Assembly: GCA_947455195.1 (NCBI GenBank)
Contig: CANGMI010000010.1
Location: 85,677-149,676 of the forward strand
Length of the DNA: 64,000 bases
Source: Pseudomonadota bacterium
GTDB lineage: Bacteria > Pseudomonadota > Gammaproteobacteria > Burkholderiales > SG8-39
Direction: 5' to 3'
How positions within the stretch are numbered: position 1 is the stretch's first letter; each line of letters starts with the position of its first letter. Shown here one piece after another: positions 20,258-29,693 of the stretch. The translations under genes were made by a program, and so were the position numbers. The notes beneath the pieces were generated by a model, which worked only from the letters and a program-made list of their open reading frames with translations, had not been told where the DNA came from and searched no databases.

Positions 20258-21877
20258 TTAACGGCTTTCGTCGCGGGGTGCGGTGCTGCCCGAAGGGCTG
20301 CGGTGCGCAAGCGCGGCAGCCAGCACGAGAAACGCCAGCGCAAGACCGATGGCGGGCGCGTTGCCCATGCGTGCGTAGGGCGTCATGCCCTCGCGGCCTT
20401 GCGCATGGCCTTCGAGCGTGCCGGCGACAAAGGGGGGGAGCGCCTGCGTGGTGCCGTCACTGCGGACGATGGCTGTCATGCCGGTATTGGTTGCGCGCAG
20501 CATGTCGCGGCCGGTCTCCAGTGCACGCATGCGCGACATCTGCAGGTGCTGGCCGGGTGCGAGCGAGTCGCCGAACCAGGCGATGTTGCTCACGTTGACG
20601 AGCAGGCTTGCTTCGGGAAGGGCGCGGATGATCTCGCTGCCGAAGGCATCCTCGTAGCAGATATTGACGCCAACGCGCTCTCCGGCAACCGCGAGTGCCG
20701 GGCCATCGTCGGGCCCGGGGCTGAAGGCCGACATCGGTACATGCAGAACCTGCAGTATCCAGTCGAAGCCGGCGGGTATGTACTCACCCAGCGGCACCAG
20801 GTGGCGTTTGCTGTAGACCTGGCCGGGCGAGGTACCCAGCGATATCACGGAGTTGAAATAGCGATGGGCGAGATCACCTGTCGGTACGCCCACGAGCACA
20901 TCTGCGCCTGTACGCAGGGCATGGTTGCGGACTCGCGTCCACCAGGCCGGATCGACAGCGTCTGCCATGCGTGGCACGGCGGTCTCGGGGAGCACCACCA
21001 GTCGCGCCTGCGTGGCTTCGATGGCGCGGGCATAGTGTTCGAGCGTGCGTGCGTACTGTGCCGGATCAAACTTCAGGTCCTGTGCGATGTTGCCTTGTAT
21101 CAGGGCGACGCTCACGGGTTGGCCGACCGCCACGGTCCACGGGATGTTGCGCGTAAGGGCGCCGGTGATCCATGGTGAACTTGCGAGCCCGAGCGCGGTG
21201 AGCGTGACCAGCGCGGCGCGCAGCCGGTTTCCGGTGCGCATCGCCCCGCCGAGGCTGTGCACCGGGACTTGAGGCCTTGCCTGCGGCAGCGGTTCGAGGC
21301 GGATGCGCAGGCCCAGCCAGGCGAGTGCCGCTGCGCCCACGCTCAGCCCGAGAGCCACCCCGTGTACGCCCAGCAGCGGTGCGAGGCCGGCGAGCGGCGT
21401 CTCGATCTGCGAGTAGCCCATGGCGAGCCATGGGAACCCGTTGAAGGGTAGGGCACGGGCAGCATCGAGCAGCACCCATGCACCGCAGGCTGCGAGCAGG
21501 CGCAGCGGACCGCGGGGGGTCAGCCGGGCAACCAGCGCCCCGGCCGTTGCCGGGAAAAGGGCAAGACCTGCGCAGAAAGCGAGTGTGGCCAGGGCTGCCA
21601 GCGGTGCCGCCATGTCGCCGTAGGTGTGCATGCTCACATAGACCCAGGAGACGCCACCGAGAAAGAACCCGAGTCCGAAGGCGAACCCCAGGGTGGAGGC
21701 TATCTGCCAGCTGCGCGCCTCGTGCCACTGGGCAAAGAGCAGGGCCAGTGCGAGCGGCGCCAACGGCCATGCATCGACTGGGGCGAAGGCCGTCACGGCG
21801 GCCGCACCGGCCAGCAGGCTGATCCCATGGGACCGCATCGGGGCCTGCAGCCACCGGCGGGCAGCCGGCGCGGTCAT
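20258..21877 (-). CDS. lnt: Apolipoprotein N-acyltransferase
   Basis: 539-residue inner-membrane enzyme that adds the third acyl chain to lipoproteins. Several hydrophobic helices occupy roughly residues 15-190, then a periplasmic nitrilase domain with the full catalytic triad: E298 (VLPETAVP), K357 (YSKRHLVP) and C407 (NICYED). A final membrane segment precedes the C-terminus. It follows corC by 10 bp in the miaB-phoH-ybeY-corC-lnt order that is conserved across proteobacteria. Confidence 0.96.
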   Translation of the reverse strand: MTAPAARRWLQAPMRSHGISLLAGAAAVTAFAPVDAWPLAPLALALLFAQWHEARSWQIASTLGFAFGLGFFLGGVSWVYVSMHTYGDMAAPLAALATLAFCAGLALFPATAGALVARLTPRGPLRLLAACGAWVLLDAARALPFNGFPWLAMGYSQIETPLAGLAPLLGVHGVALGLSVGAAALAWLGLRIRLEPLPQARPQVPVHSLGGAMRTGNRLRAALVTLTALGLASSPWITGALTRNIPWTVAVGQPVSVALIQGNIAQDLKFDPAQYARTLEHYARAIEATQARLVVLPETAVPRMADAVDPAWWTRVRNHALRTGADVLVGVPTGDLAHRYFNSVISLGTSPGQVYSKRHLVPLGEYIPAGFDWILQVLHVPMSAFSPGPDDGPALAVAGERVGVNICYEDAFGSEIIRALPEASLLVNVSNIAWFGDSLAPGQHLQMSRMRALETGRDMLRATNTGMTAIVRSDGTTQALPPFVAGTLEGHAQGREGMTPYARMGNAPAIGLALAFLVLAAALAHRSPSGSTAPRDESR

Positions 21878-21887
21878 GCGGGCAGGG

Positions 21888-22739
<852 letters not shown>

Positions 22740-22742
22740 CGA

Positions 22743-23405
22743 TCAACAGGCCTGGCTCTTGAGGCGTGCCTTGCGGCTGCGGCGAGCGGCCTTCCGTGGG
22801 GTCGGGGAGGTGACCGTCGCGCCAGAATCGGCGTATGGGTCAGGATACCCCAAAGCACCGAGAATCTCCTGCTCGCGTCGTTCCATGATGCCTGCCTCGG
22901 CGTCGGTCTCGTGGTCGAGTCCCTGCAGGTGCAGGACGCCATGGACGACGAGATGGGCATGGTGTGCCCTCAGGGGCTTGCCCTGTTCGCGTGCTTCGCG
23001 GGCGACGACATCCGGGCAGATGACGATGTCACCGTGCACTGCGGGCACGGCGTGCGATCGCCGCGTGTCGTGGTCGGACAACCCGGGGGGCGACGGATAG
23101 GTAAAGGTGAGCACGTTCGTGGCGTAGTCGCGGCCCCGGTAGGCCTTGTTCAGGCGCCGTGCTTCCGGGCGCGCCGCAAACCGGATGGTGACAAAGGCAG
23201 GCCCGCCGAGGGCTGCATTGACCCAGCGCAGAATTGATCGGCGATGCGGGATGCCCTCACGCCTGCAGGCGATCTGCACGGTGAGGTCAGCCTCGGGCTG
23301 CCGTTTCGCCAGCCTCGAGGGGCGGGCGCCGGCGCGCTTTGCGCCCGATTTCGCAGCCGGTGTCAGGGCCCGCGGCCGGTCTGTCGAGACAGGGGAGGTG
23401 GGCAT
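22743..23405 (-). CDS. ybeY: Endoribonuclease YbeY
   Basis: The zinc motif H-x3-H-x5-H is present in [11 protein letters not shown], and the family segment [12 protein letters not shown] precedes it. YbeY is a single-strand RNase needed for 16S rRNA 3' maturation and 70S quality control. From the ATG at 23405 the protein has 220 residues, with a basic, Pro/Ser-rich N-terminal extension of about 40 residues and a basic C-terminal tail (residues after YPDPYADS) beyond the usual 150-160. The ATG is one base after the phoH TGA; another in-frame ATG at 23417 would overlap phoH. Confidence 0.92.
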   Translation of the reverse strand: MPTSPVSTDRPRALTPAAKSGAKRAGARPSRLAKRQPEADLTVQIACRREGIPHRRSILRWVNAALGGPAFVTIRFAARPEARRLNKAYRGRDYATNVLTFTYPSPPGLSDHDTRRSHAVPAVHGDIVICPDVVAREAREQGKPLRAHHAHLVVHGVLHLQGLDHETDAEAGIMERREQEILGALGYPDPYADSGATVTSPTPRKAARRSRKARLKSQAC

Positions 23406-23406
23406 G

Positions 23407-24423
23407 TCAGCCGGCATCGATCTGGCGGGTTCGGCCTTGCTCGTGCGCCTCGTACGCCGTGATGATGCGTTGCACCAGGGGATGCCGCACCACGTCGGCG
23501 GCCGTGAAATGCACGAAGGCAATGCCACGCACACCGTGCAGGATGCGTTGCGCCTCGACCAGGCCGCTCTTCTGGCCCCGCCCCAGGTCGATCTGCGTCA
23601 CATCGCCGGTGATGACGGCGCGGGTGCCAAAGCCGATGCGGGTCAGAAACATCTTCATCTGTTCGGGCGTCGTGTTTTGCGCCTCGTCGAGAATGATGAA
23701 GGACTGGTTGAGGGTTCGTCCGCGCATGTAGGCGAGCGGGGCAATCTCGATGGTGCCGCGTTCGAACAGGCGCGACACCTTGTCGTAGCCCATGAGATCG
23801 TAGAGCGCGTCGTAGAGCGGACGCAGGTAGGGGTCGACCTTCTGGGTGAGGTCGCCCGGCAGGAATCCGAGGCGCTCGCCCGCCTCCACGGCCGGACGAA
23901 CGAGGACGATGCGTTTCACTGCGTCGCGCTCGAGGGCATCGACCGCGCAAGCGACCGCCAGGTAGGTCTTGCCGGTGCCGGCCGGGCCGATGCCGAAAGT
24001 GGCATCGTGAGCGAGGATGTCACGCAGGTATTGGCGCTGCGACTCGTTGCGCCCGTGCAGATCCGACCGCCGGGTAAGCAGATTGGGCAGGCCCGGGTCG
24101 GCTGAGGCAATCGCACGCACGTCGCGTGCGGCTGGCAGGTCGCCATCGGCGCCGGTGGCGCGAGCGAACTCGGCCAGCCCGAGTTGCACGTCCTCGAGCG
24201 ACAGCCCGTCGGAGGCCCGATTGTAGAAGTGTTCGAGCACTTCGGCGCTGCGCTGGGCCTGCCGGGGTTCGCCCAGCACGATGAATCGATCGCCGCGGCG
24301 GTTGATGGTCACATCGAGGGCGGCCTCGATCTGGCGCAGGTTTTCATCGAGGACGCCACACAGGCTGGCAAGACGCGCGTTGTCGGCGGGGCGCAGGGCA
24401 ACTTCGAGCGGGCGGTGTTTCAA
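23407..24423 (-). CDS. phoH: PhoH-family ATPase, TTG start
   Basis: 338 residues from a TTG at 24421-24423 whose last two bases begin the TGA of miaB (TTGA overlap). No ATG or GTG lies near the family N-terminus, so TTG is the best start. Walker A GPAGTGKT is at 146-153 and Walker B-like [10 protein letters not shown] follows about 100 residues later. An N-terminal KH-like region is plausible in the first 100 residues. PhoH proteins (YbeZ in enterics) are ATPases that interact with YbeY in RNA and ribosome quality control; ybeY follows one base later. Confidence 0.93.
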   Translation of the reverse strand: MKHRPLEVALRPADNARLASLCGVLDENLRQIEAALDVTINRRGDRFIVLGEPRQAQRSAEVLEHFYNRASDGLSLEDVQLGLAEFARATGADGDLPAARDVRAIASADPGLPNLLTRRSDLHGRNESQRQYLRDILAHDATFGIGPAGTGKTYLAVACAVDALERDAVKRIVLVRPAVEAGERLGFLPGDLTQKVDPYLRPLYDALYDLMGYDKVSRLFERGTIEIAPLAYMRGRTLNQSFIILDEAQNTTPEQMKMFLTRIGFGTRAVITGDVTQIDLGRGQKSGLVEAQRILHGVRGIAFVHFTAADVVRHPLVQRIITAYEAHEQGRTRQIDAG

Positions 24424-25844
24424 GGGGCGGGTGGTGTCCGGTGAGCAGCGAGGGCGTGCAGTGCGGTGTCGGCAGACTCGCTCTGGGGGGTGATCCACTC
24501 GCCACGCAGCGAGTGGGCCCGTACGTGGGTGATCCGAACTTGCGTGTAGCCACGCATCAGTGTTGCATGAAGATGCGGCGGCGCCGTGAAATTGACCACC
24601 CGGTTGTTGGCGGTACGGCCGGCGAGTTCGCCCGGATCGCGTCGCGCCGGGCCTTCGACGAGCACGCGTTGCACCGTGTCGAGCATGGTGGCGCTGATCG
24701 CGCTGGCCTGGGCATCGAGGAGCGCCTGGAGGCGGCGTTGACGTTCCACCTTGACCTCGCGCGGGGTGTCGTCGGACAGTGAAGCTGCCGGGGTGCCCGG
24801 GCGGGCCGAGTAGATGAAGTTGTAGGACGCATCGAAGCCGACTTCGGACACCAGTTTCAGCGTGGCATCGAAGTCGGCCTCGGTTTCGCCGGGAAATCCG
24901 ACGATGAAGTCCGATGCGATGCAGATGTCGGGCCGTGCCGCCCTCAAGCGCCGGATGATCGACAGGTATTCGAGTCGGGTGTAGCCGCGCTTCATGGCTG
25001 CCAGAATGCGGTCGGAGCCTGACTGAACGGGCAGGTGCACATGAGGCACGAGTTGCGGCAGTCGGGCATAGGCATCGATGAGGCGCTGGCCGAATTCGCG
25101 TGGGTGCGACGTGGTGAAGCGGATGCGCTCGATGCCGGGAATGGCGGCCACGTGCTCGAGGAGCAGGGCAAAGTCGGCCCTGGCGGGCAGTCCGAGTGCC
25201 TGCGCGGCCGGGTCGAGCGGGGCGTGCCAGGCGTTGACGTTCTGTCCAAGCAGCGTCACCTCGCACACGCCTGCCTCGGCCAGACCGGCCACCTCGGCGA
25301 TGACCTCGTCAAACGGGCGCGAAACCTCTTCCCCCCGGGTGTAGGGCACCACACAGAAACTGCAGTACTTGCTGCATCCTTCCATGATCGAAACGTAGGC
25401 GCTCGGCCCGCTGACTCGGGGTGGTGGCAGCGCGTCGAATTTCTCGATCTCCGGAAACCGGATATCCACTTGCGGTTGGCCCGAGGCGCGCCGCGCAGCG
25501 ATGAGGTCGGGCAGGCGGTGCAGGGTCTGCGGGCCGAAGACCAGATCGACGTAGGGCGCGCGACGCACGATGGCCTGGCCCTCCTGGCTTGCGACGCAAC
25601 CGCCGACGCCGATGAGCAGATCGGGCCGGGCATTCTTGAGTTCGCGCAGCGTGCCCAGGTCGCTGAAGACCTTTTCCTGGGCCTTTTCACGCACGGAACA
25701 GGTGTTGAGCAGGATGAGGTCGGCGTCTTCCGGATGACTGGCACGCTCCAGGCCTTCGGTGGCCGCCAGGAGGTCGGCCATTCGATCGGAGTCGTACTCG
25801 TTCATCTGACAGCCGAAGGTGCGGATGTAGACCTTCTTCATCAC
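24420..25844 (-). CDS. miaB: tRNA-2-methylthio-N6-isopentenyladenosine synthase MiaB
   Basis: 474-residue radical-SAM methylthiotransferase acting on A37 of tRNAs. Auxiliary-cluster cysteines are C12, C49 and C83; the radical-SAM triad is C157, C161 and C164 (GCSKYCSFC). A C-terminal TRAM domain covers about 385-450. The C-terminus is longer than usual with an Ala-rich tail. It heads the phoH-ybeY-corC-lnt run; a tRNA gene lies 64 bp upstream in the same orientation. Confidence 0.97.
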   Translation of the reverse strand: MMKKVYIRTFGCQMNEYDSDRMADLLAATEGLERASHPEDADLILLNTCSVREKAQEKVFSDLGTLRELKNARPDLLIGVGGCVASQEGQAIVRRAPYVDLVFGPQTLHRLPDLIAARRASGQPQVDIRFPEIEKFDALPPPRVSGPSAYVSIMEGCSKYCSFCVVPYTRGEEVSRPFDEVIAEVAGLAEAGVCEVTLLGQNVNAWHAPLDPAAQALGLPARADFALLLEHVAAIPGIERIRFTTSHPREFGQRLIDAYARLPQLVPHVHLPVQSGSDRILAAMKRGYTRLEYLSIIRRLRAARPDICIASDFIVGFPGETEADFDATLKLVSEVGFDASYNFIYSARPGTPAASLSDDTPREVKVERQRRLQALLDAQASAISATMLDTVQRVLVEGPARRDPGELAGRTANNRVVNFTAPPHLHATLMRGYTQVRITHVRAHSLRGEWITPQSESADTALHALAAHRTPPAP

Positions 25845-25908
25845 CGGTCCGTTGACTGGGACAGCGACGGACCGGTCACGGCAGTCGCCATGCAGCCCTG
25901 CTGCGAAG

Positions 25909-25985
25909 TGGTGGTGAAGGAGGGACTCGAACCCTCGACCCCGGCATTATGAGTGCCGTGCTCTAACCGGCTGAGCTACTTCACC
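25909..25985 (-). tRNA. tRNA-Met (CAU), elongator type
   Basis: Read on the minus strand the 77 nt fold as a cloverleaf: acceptor GGTGAAG pairs with CTTCACC, D-loop AGCTCAGCCGGTTAGAGC, anticodon arm CGGCA-CTCATAA-TGCCG, T-arm GAGGG-TTCGAGT-CCCTC, encoded discriminator A and CCA. The anticodon is CAT. The 5' G1-C72 pair excludes an initiator tRNA. tRNA-Ile2 also reads CAT, but the variable region GGGGTC and the body resemble elongator Met more closely. Confidence 0.93.
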
Positions 25986-26100
25986 CCGGTCTGCCACGAA
26001 GGCCGGCCTGTGGCCGAACCGTTGCGGATTGTCTCTGTCGTGACGGAACGGTTCGAGTTTTTGCGCTCGAACTGCACCCGCCGCGTCAGGACAGCCGAAA

Positions 26101-26129
26101 ATTATCGCGAGCCCAGCCGTTTCTGTCAA
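26101..26129 (-). promoter_or_regulatory. Strong sigma-70 promoter upstream of tRNA-Met
   Basis: On the minus strand, TTGACA (26124-26129), a 17-bp spacer and GATAAT (26101-26106) form a near-consensus promoter pointing at the tRNA. The predicted start, near 26094, leaves a leader of about 110 nt before the tRNA 5' end, which needs 5' processing. Within the leader TTCGAG and CTCGAA form a small hairpin. Confidence 0.75.
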
Positions 26130-26229
26130 TGGTTGCGCATGGCCCCGCTGTTCGTCCACGCCTCTCGGGGGCGGGTTGATCCCTGTCGTGCGCGCCAGAC
26201 GGCGTCAAGATCGTGATGTCAATCAAGAG

Positions 26230-26258
26230 TTGTCAAGGAAATATTGACAAGCGATACA
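26230..26258 (+). promoter_or_regulatory. Promoter with embedded inverted repeat, upstream of panE-like gene
   Basis: TTGTCA (26230-26235), 17 bp, then GATACA (26253-26258) fits a sigma-70 promoter 39 bp before the ATG. A perfect 7-7-7 inverted repeat, TTGTCAA (26230-26236) and TTGACAA (26244-26250), covers the -35 and spacer, the position of a repressor operator. The remaining 26130-26229 stretch shows nothing I recognise. Confidence 0.6.
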
Positions 26259-26296
26259 GGAGATTGCACCATGGCGTCCTAGCGGAGGATCAAGCC

Positions 26297-27322
26297 ATGC
26301 GTATCTGTATTGTCGGAGCTGGATCGATCGGGGGGTTTGTTGCGGCGCGATTCGCCCTTGCCGGTGAGTCGGTGACCGTGGTTGCCCGGGGTGCCAATCT
26401 GGCGGCGATCGAACGCAATGGCATCGTGGTCGAACAGGCCGACGGCAGCGTGCAGCAGGTGGCGGTACGGGCGGTGCCTCGTCTGGCCGATGCCGGCATT
26501 CAGGATGTGATCATTCTTGCCGTCAAGGCCCACCAGGTGGGCGATGTGGTGGGCGGCATCGATGCCGTCATGCACGAGGACACGGTGATCATCCCGATGC
26601 AGAACGGCGTGCCCTGGTGGTACTTCCAGCGGCAGGGGAGCCCCTTCGAAGGCCAGTCGGTCGAGAGTGTCGATCCGGGCGGACGCCTCATGGCGCTCAT
26701 CGACCCGCGCCGAATCATCGGCTGCGTGGTGTATCCGGCCTGCGAGCTGGTCGCGCCCGGGCGTGTGCGCCATGTGGAGGGCGAGCGCTTCCCGTTGGGC
26801 GAACTTGATGGCGCACGAACCGAACGGGTCGAGCAGTTGTCGGCGCTCTTTGTCCGCGCCGGCTTCAAGTCGCCCGTGCTGGATGCCATCCGCAACGAGA
26901 TCTGGCTCAAGCTCTGGGGCAACCTCTCGTTCAATCCGATCAGTGCGCTGGCGCATGCCACGCTCGCCGACATCTGCGAGTTTCCGCTCTCTCGCGAGCT
27001 GGCGGCCAGCATGATGCGCGAGGCCGAGGCCATCGCCACGCGACTGGGGGCGTCATTTCGCGTGACGCTCGAGAAACGAATCGACGGGGCTGGCAAGGTT
27101 GGCCATCACAAGACCTCGATGCTCCAGGATGTCGAGTCGGGACGTGACCCCGAAATCGACGCGCTCGTCGGCAGCGTGATAGAACTCGGTCGCATCACTG
27201 AAACCCCCACGCCGCATCTGCAGACGGTCTACGCCCTGATGAAGTTGCTCGGTCGGCGTATTTCGACCGAGCGGATCGCCGTACGGGCCCAGTCGCCGGA
27301 GGCGCTGGCTCAGGCCGCCTGA
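26297..27322 (+). CDS. Ketopantoate reductase family protein (2-dehydropantoate 2-reductase)
   Basis: 341 residues. NADPH loop GAGSIGG at 7-13, MQNGVPWW at 101-108, and the helical domain carrying K205 in LKLWGNLSFNPISAL, matching the catalytic lysine of PanE. The expected reaction is reduction of 2-dehydropantoate to pantoate for coenzyme A. Burkholderiales carry several PanE paralogues, and no other pantothenate gene is nearby, so the substrate is uncertain. GGAGG eight bases before the ATG at 26297 decides the start. It stands behind its own promoter with an operator-like repeat. Confidence 0.85.
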   Translation: MRICIVGAGSIGGFVAARFALAGESVTVVARGANLAAIERNGIVVEQADGSVQQVAVRAVPRLADAGIQDVIILAVKAHQVGDVVGGIDAVMHEDTVIIPMQNGVPWWYFQRQGSPFEGQSVESVDPGGRLMALIDPRRIIGCVVYPACELVAPGRVRHVEGERFPLGELDGARTERVEQLSALFVRAGFKSPVLDAIRNEIWLKLWGNLSFNPISALAHATLADICEFPLSRELAASMMREAEAIATRLGASFRVTLEKRIDGAGKVGHHKTSMLQDVESGRDPEIDALVGSVIELGRITETPTPHLQTVYALMKLLGRRISTERIAVRAQSPEALAQAA

Positions 27323-27384
27323 TCGTCCGGACCCACGTCGGGCGTGGCCCTGAGCAACGCCCGACTGCCGGCTGACGCGGGCAG

Positions 27385-27390
27385 ATAGAA
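27385..27390 (+). promoter_or_regulatory. Candidate -10 box directly before the ATG at 27398
   Basis: TAGAAT at 27385-27390 ends seven bases before the ATG. If it is the -10 element, transcription would begin at or within a base or two of the start codon, giving a leaderless or nearly leaderless mRNA. No good -35 is seen. Confidence 0.35.
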
Positions 27391-27397
27391 TGCCCGA

Positions 27398-28681
27398 ATG
27401 GCTGAACACTCGATCTATGACGTGATCATCGCTGGCGCCGGTCTGGCCGGCCTGAGTCTGGCGGCGGCGCTGCGCGCGACCTCACTGCGGGTCTGTCTGC
27501 TCGAGACGGGCGCGGGCGACGCACCGGATGACACGCCGCGCGCGCCCGATGACTGGGATGGTCGTATCTACGCCCTGTCGCCCTCGAGCGTGCGGTTTCT
27601 GGAGACCATCGGCGCCTGGCGCCATATCGATCAGCGCCGTGTGACGCCCGTCGACCAGATGAACGTGGCGGGTGATGACCCGCGGTCAGCATCGCTGCGG
27701 CTGAGCGCCTTTGATGCCGGTGCCTTGCAATTGGCCTGCATCGTCGAGGCCCGTTCGCTGGTGGGCGCCCTGCGCGCGGCGCTGGCGGGTGCCAGCGCCG
27801 GAGCGGCGACCACGCCGGGTGGCGCAGCGCCTCCGCTGGTACGCATGTCGGGCATCGATCTGGTTGCCATCGAGACGTCGAGCACGTCTTGTACGGTCGA
27901 ACTTGCCGGCCTGCCCGGGTCGGCATCGGCGGCGCGCGAGCCGGCCGCGACCCCTTCGCGCATGATCGAGGGCGCGCTGCTGGTCGGTGCCGATGGCTCA
28001 CGGTCGGCCACCCGCCTGCTGGCCGGCATCAAGGCGCGCTCGACCCCTTACGACCTCACGGCGGTGGTCGCCAACTTCAGCGTCGAGCGATCAACGGCTG
28101 GCATCGCCTTCCAGTGGTTCAGGGACGGTGCGGTACTGGCCTGGCTGCCCCTGGGTGACCGCTGCATGTCGATGGTGTGGTCGCTGCCGACCACGCAGGC
28201 GCGAAATCTGCTCGCGTGTGCCGATGACGATTTCGTGGCGCGCGTCGCCGCGGCCGGTGAGCACCGACTGGGTGCCATGCAGTTGCTGAACCGCCCGGGG
28301 GCCTATCCCCTGCACCGGGTCAGGGTCGATCAGGTGGCCACCGAGCGCGTCGCACTCATCGGCGACGCCGCCCACACCATTCATCCGCTTGCCGGGCAGG
28401 GTATCAATCTTGGCTTTCGCGACGCGCGCGATCTGGCTCGGCTGCTCGGTGCCGGCGGCACCGTGGCTGCGCCGGCACACCCCGGCTCGCCGCGGCTGAT
28501 GCGACAGTATCGACAGGCGCGGGCCGAAGATATACTGAGCCTCGACCTCCTCACTCATGGTTTGCAGCGCCTCTTCGCTGCCCGCGACCCGGTCAGTCGT
28601 GCCCTGCGCAACCATGGATTGAATCTCGTCGAGCATCTGCCTGTCGTCAAGGGTCTGCTCGCTCGGCGAGCGCTCGCCTGA
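27398..28681 (+). CDS. Second UbiH/UbiF/UbiI-family FAD hydroxylase
   Basis: 427 residues: Rossmann motif GAGLAGLSLA (about 13-22), GADGSRSATR in the middle, and GDAAHTIHPLAGQGINLG towards the C-terminus, the classical form of this family. It probably hydroxylates one position of the ubiquinone ring. With a UbiH-like protein at 5514-6794 and Coq7 (C6) at 40430-41053, the remaining position is C5, so a UbiI-type role is inferred. An Ala/Gly-rich insertion sits around 125-150. dsbC follows after 23 bp. No Shine-Dalgarno is visible before the ATG. Confidence 0.88.
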   Translation: MAEHSIYDVIIAGAGLAGLSLAAALRATSLRVCLLETGAGDAPDDTPRAPDDWDGRIYALSPSSVRFLETIGAWRHIDQRRVTPVDQMNVAGDDPRSASLRLSAFDAGALQLACIVEARSLVGALRAALAGASAGAATTPGGAAPPLVRMSGIDLVAIETSSTSCTVELAGLPGSASAAREPAATPSRMIEGALLVGADGSRSATRLLAGIKARSTPYDLTAVVANFSVERSTAGIAFQWFRDGAVLAWLPLGDRCMSMVWSLPTTQARNLLACADDDFVARVAAAGEHRLGAMQLLNRPGAYPLHRVRVDQVATERVALIGDAAHTIHPLAGQGINLGFRDARDLARLLGAGGTVAAPAHPGSPRLMRQYRQARAEDILSLDLLTHGLQRLFAARDPVSRALRNHGLNLVEHLPVVKGLLARRALA

Positions 28682-28704
28682 AGTCCGATCAAAGGATCCC
28701 GATC

Positions 28705-29628
28705 ATGTCAGCAGCCCCCGCCTCCGTGCCCCAGCCGGGCGCATTCGCCGAACGCGTTGTGTCCCGGGGCCGTCCACGGGTGGCCGCGAGGGCGGTCTCG
28801 GGTCGGGCGGGGCAGGTTTCATCGGGCTGGGTGCCGGGTCTTTGCGCAGCGCTGATCGGCGTTGCGGTGGCGGCGCTTTGCGTGGTGTCATCAGACCCCG
28901 TCGAGGCCGCCGACCGCCCCACCCCGCGTACCGGTGCGCAGCAGGCACCCACGCCGCTGGGCCCCACGGAGACGGCACTCAAGCGCGCCGTCGAGGAGCG
29001 CATGCCCGGGGTACGCGTGCTCGGCGTCGTGAAGACGCCCTATGCGGGACTCTATGAGGTGAGGACCGAGGACAATGAGATCTTCTACACCGATGAAAAG
29101 GCCGCGTTTCTCTTTGTCGGCGCGATTCGTGACGGGCGTGATCCGCAACGCAATCTGACCGAAGAGCGCCAGCAGGCATTGAGTGCCATCAGCTTCTCCG
29201 AACTGCCGTTCGACGGGGCGTTCAAGATCGTGCGCGGCACTGGTCGACGCCAGCTCGCCTACTTCACCGATCCCAACTGCCCGTACTGCAAGCAACTCGA
29301 AAAGGAGCTCACGCAACTGGATGACGTGACGATCAGCGTCTTCCTGTACCCCATCCTGTCGGCCGATTCCCTGCCGAAGTCGCGCGCGGTCTGGTGCTCG
29401 ACCGATCGGTCCAAGGTCTGGCTCGACTGGATGCTCGGCGGGGTGGCGCCGGCGACGACCGCCATCTGTGATTCACAGGCCATCGACCGCAATCTGGCCT
29501 TTGGTCGGCGCATTCGGGTCACCAGCGTGCCGACCCTGATCTACCCGAACGGTACCCGCTCGGCCGGCATGCGCCCGGTGGCCTCGATCGCGCGGGCGAT
29601 CGACGAGGCTGGCTCGCGCAAGCCCTGA
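28705..29628 (+). CDS. dsbC: DsbC-like periplasmic thiol:disulfide isomerase
   Basis: 307 residues. An unusually long basic N-terminus (about 45 residues) precedes a hydrophobic segment (about 44-62) that serves as signal peptide or anchor. The DsbC dimerisation domain (about 88-160) is followed by a thioredoxin fold with CPYC at 192-195 and the cis-proline segment TSVPTLIYPNG. Two further cysteines occur (WCSTD and ICDSQ), matching the second disulfide of DsbC. An internal start closer to the hydrophobic segment cannot be excluded. Confidence 0.9.
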   Translation: MSAAPASVPQPGAFAERVVSRGRPRVAARAVSGRAGQVSSGWVPGLCAALIGVAVAALCVVSSDPVEAADRPTPRTGAQQAPTPLGPTETALKRAVEERMPGVRVLGVVKTPYAGLYEVRTEDNEIFYTDEKAAFLFVGAIRDGRDPQRNLTEERQQALSAISFSELPFDGAFKIVRGTGRRQLAYFTDPNCPYCKQLEKELTQLDDVTISVFLYPILSADSLPKSRAVWCSTDRSKVWLDWMLGGVAPATTAICDSQAIDRNLAFGRRIRVTSVPTLIYPNGTRSAGMRPVASIARAIDEAGSRKP

Positions 29629-29693
29629 CAGCCGCGGGCGTGCCTCGTCGTGGCGTCTCCGGCGCCAGCGGCGCGGGATACCGCGGCGAGCCC

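Noticed and set aside
29629..29693. Intrinsic terminator between convergent dsbC and mltA
   Set aside because: The gap is GC-rich with imperfect complementarity but no clean stem and no T-run on either strand.
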